From Pseudomonadota bacterium (lineage in GTDB: Bacteria; Desulfobacterota; Desulfarculia; Desulfarculales; Desulfarculaceae): a DNA stretch of 38,779 nucleotides. A model generated the notes under the pieces. That model was not told the DNA's origin. It searched no databases and worked only from the letters and a program-made list of their open reading frames with translations. Where the stretch lies: positions 1-38,779 of the forward strand of contig JAHJPG010000053.1 of the NCBI GenBank assembly GCA_018819925.1, in the 5' to 3' direction. The stretch's first letter is position 1; every line of letters starts with the position of its first letter. The position numbers and the translations under genes were made by a program. This document shows, one piece after another, positions 34,285 through 38,779 of this stretch.

Positions 34285-35499
34285 TTAACGTGCCCTGGGG
34301 GCCATGCTGTCCCACTGATGGCAGCGGGGGCATTTCCAGGTCAGCTGGTGGGAGACGAAACCACATTGGCCGCACTGGTAGCGGGCCCAATCTCCCTCGA
34401 TTTCAGATAAAAGCTCGCCATAGGCCTCCAGGGCGCGGCCCCGGTCGCCGTCCTTTAAGAGCACCTGGCCCCGCATACGGTGCACATCCAGCAGGTGGGG
34501 GGCGCGTTCCACGGCTTTATCCAGTATTTCCAGCGCCTTTTCTTTGTCGTCATGTTGGCTGTAATGCTGGGCCATGGCCATCAATGTGGGAACCTCGGCG
34601 GTCTCGGGATCGATTTCGGAGAAGAATCCCTCCGCCGCCTTGGGCCCCAACTCCTCCTCGGCCGAGTTCACTCGGTTGATCACCAGATGGGCGAACTGGG
34701 GCGAGAGCTTCACCGCCTTTTTCCAAACCCCCAGGGCTCGCCGGGCACGCCCCCGGGCCAACTCCAGGTCGCCCAGGTGCAGATAGGCGTCCAGGCAGTT
34801 TTTGTCCACGCTGATGGCCTGGCCAAAGGAGTCCTCGGCCCGGTCCAACTGGCCGGAAACCATGAGCTCCTTGCCCCGTTCGGTCTTGTAGTGGGCCAAC
34901 ACCGGGCGGCTGTTGGATTTGGTCAGCTTGTCCAGGCGCTTGCGGGCCTCGAAAGCAGCCTCCCAGTCGCGCATCTCCTCGTAGAGGGTGGCGGTCTGAC
35001 GGGCCGCCTCTACGTGGTGGGGATCTTTTTTGAGCACCTCGTCAAAGGCCTCGGCCGCCCGGTTGAACAGGCCGCCCTTTTTGTAATCCAGGCCCAGGTC
35101 GTAGACCGCCTGAAGATGGGATTTGATGTCCAGGTTGGGCCGGGCGATGATGGACTGGCGGATGCGCACCGCCCGCTCGATCTCGCCTTTTTGCCTGAAG
35201 AGGTTGCCCAAGACCACATAGGTTTCCACCGTGTCGGAGTTCAGGGTCACCGCTTTGGTGAATTCCTCGATGGCCTGGTCGGTGTGGTCGGCCATGAGAT
35301 GGCTGATGCCGCGCATGAAGGCGTCGTCGCTGGCGCTGCGGCCCGGGGTCTTGTTTTTGGCAGCCGCCGCTTCGCCGGCCCGGCCGGAGCGGCCCAGCAG
35401 CCAGCCGATGAGCCACCCCACCAACAAAACGATCACCCCGATCATGAGCCCGGCCATGGTCAGGGTGTGACCCTGCCAACTGAGTATTACGCTTCCCAT
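34285..35499 (-). CDS. lapB: LPS assembly regulator LapB (YciM), TPR protein with zinc-ribbon end
   Basis: In enterobacteria LapB brings LpxC to FtsH for degradation and so limits lipid A synthesis. The 404-aa product has one N-terminal membrane helix at about 15-35 (MAGLMIGVIVLLVGWLIGWLL), a series of TPR repeats (about 60-360) and a C-terminal rubredoxin-like ribbon with CGQCGF and CPRCHQWDS. The layout matches LapB exactly. It lies three bases downstream of lapA and probably shares its transcript. It links functionally to hflKC, whose products modulate FtsH, elsewhere in the window. Confidence 0.94.
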   Translation of the reverse strand: MGSVILSWQGHTLTMAGLMIGVIVLLVGWLIGWLLGRSGRAGEAAAAKNKTPGRSASDDAFMRGISHLMADHTDQAIEEFTKAVTLNSDTVETYVVLGNLFRQKGEIERAVRIRQSIIARPNLDIKSHLQAVYDLGLDYKKGGLFNRAAEAFDEVLKKDPHHVEAARQTATLYEEMRDWEAAFEARKRLDKLTKSNSRPVLAHYKTERGKELMVSGQLDRAEDSFGQAISVDKNCLDAYLHLGDLELARGRARRALGVWKKAVKLSPQFAHLVINRVNSAEEELGPKAAEGFFSEIDPETAEVPTLMAMAQHYSQHDDKEKALEILDKAVERAPHLLDVHRMRGQVLLKDGDRGRALEAYGELLSEIEGDWARYQCGQCGFVSHQLTWKCPRCHQWDSMAPRAR

Positions 35500-35502
35500 G
35501 CC

Positions 35503-35961
35503 TTACCGTTTGTCCTTGCCGGCGATTGGGCCGTTATCTTCCGGGCCGCCCTCCAGCCTCTCCAAGAGGGCGAGGGATTCGCTCCCGGCAGGGGCTTCGC
35601 CCGCGCTAAAGGCTTCGCCGGCCATATCGACCGAGCCCGCCACCACCGGTTCGCCGGTCACTGGAAGGTTGCGTAAACTGTTGAGCTCTTTGCGGAGCTC
35701 CTCGGTCTTCTTGGCCTGGTCCTTTACCTGGCGGCGCAGGCGCCAACGTTCGTTGATGCCCACCAGGCTGGAGGTCAGCAAGCCCACGAAGAAGGCCAGC
35801 AGGATCACCAAATAGGTCGGGTAGGGGGTGGATTCCCAGTTTACGAAAAACAGATTCAAACGGATGCCCAGGGGATGGTTCAGGGGGGTGATGTTTTGAA
35901 TCATGAAGATGATGGCCAGGGCCACCACCGCCGAAAGGACGATCACCTTGATATAACCCAT
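35503..35961 (-). CDS. lapA: LapA-family membrane protein (DUF1049)
   Basis: Small inner-membrane partner of LapB. Two membrane helices are visible at about 4-24 (KVIVLSAVVALAIIFMIQN) and 48-70 (LVILLAFFVGLLTSSLVG), then a basic coiled-coil (WRLRRQVKDQAKKTEELRKELNSL). The product is 152 aa from the ATG at 35961, which has AAAGG six bases upstream. That is about 50 residues longer than E. coli LapA, because of an acidic, Gly/Ala-rich tail that I do not recognise. Confidence 0.9.
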   Translation of the reverse strand: MGYIKVIVLSAVVALAIIFMIQNITPLNHPLGIRLNLFFVNWESTPYPTYLVILLAFFVGLLTSSLVGINERWRLRRQVKDQAKKTEELRKELNSLRNLPVTGEPVVAGSVDMAGEAFSAGEAPAGSESLALLERLEGGPEDNGPIAGKDKR

Positions 35962-35971
35962 GGTCAACCTT

Positions 35972-36457
35972 TCATTTCATGCCGGCGAAAAAGGGCTTCA
36001 ACTTTTCGCGGGTGGCCTTGATGTGCTCGGGAATCACCCTGATGTCGCCGAAAACGGTCATGAAGTTGGTGTCGCCTCCCCACCGGGGCACCACGTGGAA
36101 ATGCATGTGCTCCTCGATGCCCGCACCGGCCACCCGGCCCAGGTTCAAGCCCACGTTGAAGCCCTCGGGGTTCATCACCTGCTTGAGCGCCCCCACCGCC
36201 AGGCGCACCGTGGACAGCAGATCGGTCATCTCCTCGCTGGTCAGCTGGTCCATATTGGGCAGGTGCCGCTTGGGAGCCACCAAGAGATGGCCGTTGTTGT
36301 AAGGGTACTTGTTCATCATAACCAAGCTGAGGCGTCCCACTCCCAAAACCAGGCCGTCGGCGCCCTTGCCGTCGATGGCCATGCAAAAAATGCAACCCTC
36401 GGGTTTGTCTTCTTCCAGAATATAGCTCATGCGCCAGGGGGCCCAGAGATTGTCCAT
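35972..36457 (-). CDS. HIT-family nucleotide hydrolase/transferase
   Basis: Histidine-triad protein of 161 aa. It opens MDNLWAPWRMSYI and CIFC (a likely zinc site), then NNGHLLVAPKRHL, and the triad HMHFHVVPRWGGDTNFM with catalytic His near residue 112. The WAPWR start and the GGDTNFM extension are typical of the branch that includes Ap4A phosphorylase-like enzymes rather than plain HinT. It is ten bases upstream of lapA; HIT-lapA-lapB synteny is, as I recall, common in Desulfobacterota. The exact substrate is unproved. Confidence 0.9.
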   Translation of the reverse strand: MDNLWAPWRMSYILEEDKPEGCIFCMAIDGKGADGLVLGVGRLSLVMMNKYPYNNGHLLVAPKRHLPNMDQLTSEEMTDLLSTVRLAVGALKQVMNPEGFNVGLNLGRVAGAGIEEHMHFHVVPRWGGDTNFMTVFGDIRVIPEHIKATREKLKPFFAGMK

Positions 36458-36469
36458 CCTTAATACTCC

Positions 36470-36946
36470 CTATAACTGTAGCACGCGCCCTATGATCTCT
36501 CGGTCTAATTCCAAGAGACCCACGGTGCCGCTGCCCAGGAACCCTTTGGCGTAGGAACCTGGATTAAATAATAGTATATCCTTCTTGACCAGGTTAGTGG
36601 GGCGGTGAGAATGACCGAACACCACCGCGTCCACTCCACTGAATTCCCGGGCCACCCGCCCGGCCAGGCCCATGGGCGAGCCCCAGCCGTGGATCAGGCC
36701 GATCTTGAAGCCTCCGGCGGTGACGATTCGCTTGGCGGGCAGATTGGCCCGCACCGCCGGACCGTCCATGTTGCCGGCCACGGCGATCACCTCGGGGGCT
36801 TCAAGGGCGTCCAGCACCAGCAGGCTGGTCAGATCGCCGGCGTGCAGGATAATGTCCACCCCCGCGAAGACCTCCGCCGCCTTCTCAGCCAGCTCCTGGT
36901 CAAAACCATTCAGATGGGTGTCGGAGATCACCCCGATGCGTATCAC
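36470..36946 (-). CDS. YfcE/MJ0936-type metallophosphoesterase
   Basis: Binuclear-metal phosphodiesterase of 158 aa. Metal-site motifs run in order: ISDTHL, HAGDL, AGNMDG, LIHGWG and FGHSHRP. AGNMDG replaces the commoner GNCD, and HGWG the usual HGH; both occur in small members of this group. The GTG at 36946 was chosen because GGAGG stands just ahead and the product then starts at the first beta strand. It overlaps the UPF0280 stop by four bases (GTGA). The substrate is unknown. Confidence 0.9.
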   Translation of the reverse strand: MIRIGVISDTHLNGFDQELAEKAAEVFAGVDIILHAGDLTSLLVLDALEAPEVIAVAGNMDGPAVRANLPAKRIVTAGGFKIGLIHGWGSPMGLAGRVAREFSGVDAVVFGHSHRPTNLVKKDILLFNPGSYAKGFLGSGTVGLLELDREIIGRVLQL

Positions 36947-37689
36947 CCCTGTCCTCCCGGCTCCAGCGGAACCAGTTCCATGTCTCCCCAGGCGGCCAGT
37001 TTGCGGCCCACCACGATCAAGGCCCCCAGCACGCCGGGCACCTCGCACACCCAATCCAGGGCGGCCTGAAGGTCGCCGACGCTTTTAACCCGGTTGCCCA
37101 GGGCCGTGGCCGTCGCGTCGGCCAGGGCTCCGTCCGCGGCCTTTACCGTGGCCGCGTCGGCCCGCCCCAGGGATAGCGAGTGCCCCACCGTGCCCGAGCT
37201 GGTGCCCAGGCAAAGGGGCATGGACTCCGCCGCGATTCTTAGCCCCAGGCGGCCGGAAATGGGCGAGTTGCCCGCCTCCAGGCCCACGGTGATCGCCTGG
37301 GTTGATTGAAGATACAAATCCCCGCCGTTTTCAACCATCACCTCGCCAGCCAGAAGGGCCAGATCCAGGCCCACCGCCTGGGCGATGGCCCCGGCCACCG
37401 CAGCCATGGGCCCGGTGCCCGCCGCGCTCCCGGCGGCCAGCATGGCCTTGACCAACGGCGGCGCCCATGGGTCGGGCGGAAGCGGTTTGAGGGAGGTGAG
37501 AAATTCAGGGTGTTGGTGCGCGTACTGTTCCAAACCGCGCCGGTGACGCAAAATGGACTCCACCGCTTGGCCGGTCAGGTCTCTGGGCGCGGTGATCCAT
37601 AGATCGGTTTCCTTGACCCGGGCGGTGAAGGAAACCAAACCGCGGTCCCGGCATCCCAGCCGGTAGCGTCTTTCCTGATAGAGCCCCAC
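36943..37689 (-). CDS. UPF0280 family protein (ApbE-related fold)
   Basis: Member of the UPF0280 family, 248 aa, of unknown function and distantly related to the FMN transferase ApbE. Family signs are YQERRYR at the start, GSAAGTGPMAAVAGAIAQAVG near 86-106, EVMVENGGDLYL near 115-126, and LGTSSGTVGHSLSLGRADAATV near 160-181. Met-rich or signal sequences are absent, so it is probably cytoplasmic. First gene of the minus-strand operon; AAGGGAT precedes its GTG start. The family is most frequent in archaea, methanogens and Desulfobacterota. Confidence 0.87.
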   Translation of the reverse strand: MGLYQERRYRLGCRDRGLVSFTARVKETDLWITAPRDLTGQAVESILRHRRGLEQYAHQHPEFLTSLKPLPPDPWAPPLVKAMLAAGSAAGTGPMAAVAGAIAQAVGLDLALLAGEVMVENGGDLYLQSTQAITVGLEAGNSPISGRLGLRIAAESMPLCLGTSSGTVGHSLSLGRADAATVKAADGALADATATALGNRVKSVGDLQAALDWVCEVPGVLGALIVVGRKLAAWGDMELVPLEPGGQG

Positions 37690-37733
37690 TTGCCCATCCC
37701 TTGCGCCCTCGGTGCGTAGCGGGCGGTTTCCTG

Positions 37734-37762
37734 CTTATAGACCAGCCGTGGGCCAGTGTCAA
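37734..37762 (-). promoter_or_regulatory. strong sigma70 promoter for the UPF0280-lapAB-mutS-amidase operon
   Basis: On the minus strand TTGACA (37757-37762), a 17-base spacer and TATAAG (37734-37739) lie about 45 bases before the UPF0280 start. Gaps between the downstream genes are 3 to 12 bases, or overlaps, as far as lapB. A 87-base gap before mutS shows no clear second promoter. Confidence 0.85.
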
Positions 37763-37831
37763 CGCAAGGGCAGCCGCGTCGGCCGCTGAACCCGGGCCAA
37801 AATTTAGCATGCGGCGCTCGGCCGGCGTTTC

Positions 37832-37860
37832 TTGACTTATCATGGGTTCTTGGCTATGTA
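37832..37860 (+). promoter_or_regulatory. possible sigma70 promoter for the HTH/WYL regulator
   Basis: TTGACT (37832-37837), a 17-base spacer and TATGTA (37855-37860). The -35 box is good and the -10 box weak. It stands about 28 bases before the regulator ATG and is divergent from the promoter at 37734-37762. A weak box would suit an autoregulated gene. Confidence 0.4.
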
Positions 37861-37888
37861 GAGATGGATAAGGCGCGAAAGGAAAGGC

Positions 37889-38563
37889 ATGAATAGCCGC
37901 CGTTTGGCCCGGCTCATGGACATCATCTGCGACATCAAGGCCCACCCTCGCCGCAACCCCGACGAGATGTGCACCCGGCTGCAGATTTCCCGTCGCCAAT
38001 TTTACAAGGACCGCGACGCCTTGGTGTCCATGGGTTTCGGCTTTCACTATTCCCGAGGCCGGGGAGGCTTTGTCCTGGACAAGGAGTTGACCTTCAACGT
38101 CAACGGCCTTAGCCTGGCCGAGTTGTTCGCCTTGATCCTGGCGGTGCGCGAACTCACCCGCCTGAGCGATTTTTCCCTGGCCATGGGCGCCCTGGCCGGG
38201 CTGCGCACCCTGGTGGGTCAACTGCCGCCCAAGGTGCGCCCCTGGTTCGCCGAGGCGGTGGACGGGGTGGTGGTGGCCGACGGCTTCGGCTGCGACCCGC
38301 AGGTGTTGAGCGTCCTGGAAGATGCCATCGCCGGCGAGTGGCGGGTGGTTTTGGTGGTGGACCAGGGCAAGGGCGAGGAGCGCCTGGGGGTGGAGCCCCG
38401 GCAGCTTTATCTGCGGGAGGGCGCGCTGTTTTTGGAGGCCAGTGGGGACAAACTGGGTAATGCGGGCCTGGTGGCCCTATCCCGGGTGCGCCGGGTGATC
38501 GCCACGCCCATATTCAAGGCCCGGCGCCAGCCAGAGGGAGCCGGCGGCGAGCCCATAGCCTGA
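37889..38563 (+). CDS. short HTH/WYL-type transcriptional regulator
   Basis: The N-terminal part (about residues 1-70) is a winged helix-turn-helix of the DeoR/YafY type: RLARLMDIICDIKAHP, then CTRLQISRRQFYKDRDALVSMGF and a wing ending GGFVL. A WYL-like domain follows at about 145-215 (VLEDAIAGEWRVVLVVDQG, VEPRQLYLREGALFLEA, ALSRVRRV). At 224 aa it is roughly 80-100 residues shorter than usual WYL regulators and lacks the C-terminal WCX part. AAAGGAAAGG precedes the ATG. It sits just before a thiolase gene, so it may control acyl-CoA metabolism. The ligand is unknown. Confidence 0.82.
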   Translation: MNSRRLARLMDIICDIKAHPRRNPDEMCTRLQISRRQFYKDRDALVSMGFGFHYSRGRGGFVLDKELTFNVNGLSLAELFALILAVRELTRLSDFSLAMGALAGLRTLVGQLPPKVRPWFAEAVDGVVVADGFGCDPQVLSVLEDAIAGEWRVVLVVDQGKGEERLGVEPRQLYLREGALFLEASGDKLGNAGLVALSRVRRVIATPIFKARRQPEGAGGEPIA

Positions 38564-38617
38564 GCCGGTTCGCCGGCCGCCGGCGGTCGGGGAGACTCGG
38601 CGCCGGGGAGGGGGAAC

Positions 38618-38779
38618 ATGCGAGAAGTAGTAATCACCAGCGCGGTGCGCACTGCGGTCGGCGCTTTCCTGGGCGGCTTGTCCAGCCTGAGCGCCACCGA
38701 TCTGGGCGCCACCATCATCAATGAAGCCATGGCCCGCTCCGGCCTGCTGGGAGCCCAGGTGGACGAGTGCATCATGGGC
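38618..38779 (+). CDS. thiolase (acetyl-CoA acetyltransferase family), N-terminal part
   Basis: The first 54 residues, MREVVITSAVRTAVGAFLGG and on through SATDLGATIINEAMARSGL and VDECIMG, match the start of thiolase II enzymes, which join or split acetyl-CoA units in 3-ketoacyl-CoA metabolism. GGGGAGGGGGA lies just ahead of the ATG. The active-site Cys would come about 35 residues beyond the right edge and cannot be checked. Biosynthetic versus degradative role is open. Confidence 0.92.
   Translation, partial: MREVVITSAVRTAVGAFLGGLSSLSATDLGATIINEAMARSGLLGAQVDECIMG

Noticed and set aside
38565..38600. GC-rich inverted sequence between the WYL regulator and the thiolase as a terminator
   Set aside because: The pairing is irregular and there is no T-run, and the thiolase ribosome binding site follows at once.

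Overview
The window is a gene-dense, GC-rich stretch of bacterial chromosome made almost entirely of housekeeping operons. I see no phage, transposon, CRISPR array, rRNA or tRNA. Gene content and order point to a Gram-negative anaerobe of the Desulfobacterota (old Deltaproteobacteria), perhaps close to the GC-rich Desulfarculales. The reasons are futalosine-pathway menaquinone genes, an outer-membrane toolkit (lapA, lapB, lnt, AmpG), an Etf with a ferredoxin-fused alpha subunit, and the run nrdR-ribD-ribE-ribBA-ribH-nusB. The taxonomic call is inference from memory, not a search.

Layout, left to right. (1) 1-6028, minus strand: rplU-rpmA-obgE-proB-proA-nadD-rsfS-gpmI (gpmI cut by the left edge), read from a consensus sigma70 promoter at 6001-6028. 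(2) 6139-10250, minus strand: hflK-hflC with its own terminator and a likely promoter, and greA followed by ampG, whose start codon lies in a perfect 15-bp inverted repeat. (3) 10279-19012, plus strand: a DUF177 gene and rpmF, then a fatty-acid synthesis cluster plsX-[acd-etfB-etfA]-fabG-acpP-fabF, in which an acyl-CoA dehydrogenase/Etf module sits where fabH and fabD are commonly found, then a dCMP deaminase gene and nrdR. (4) 19047-23939: riboflavin genes ribD, ribE, ribBA and ribH with a VOC gene and a GNAT gene interleaved, then nusB. (5) 23946-26145: TetR regulator, mqnB and mqnD (menaquinone). (6) 26217-29822: corC-like gene, lnt, and prfB with a programmed +1 frameshift, ended by a clear terminator. 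(7) 29838-37762, minus strand: a likely single operon UPF0280-phosphoesterase-HIT-lapA-lapB-mutS-amidase, led by a strong promoter at 37734-37762. (8) 37832-38779, plus strand: a short HTH/WYL regulator and the start of a thiolase gene.

No gap without a gene exceeds 300 bases. The longest is 10140-10434, the divergent greA/DUF177 control region. The others above 100 bases are 5969-6189 (promoter plus terminator), 8217-8353 (hflK promoter), 16250-16363 (acpP leader) and 37690-37888 (divergent promoters).

The most interesting points are the electron-transfer module inside the fab cluster, a His-to-Gln change at the predicted Mg-binding position of the DHBP synthase half of RibBA, and the start-codon hairpin of ampG. 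I found no convincing wholly new defence or mobile system.
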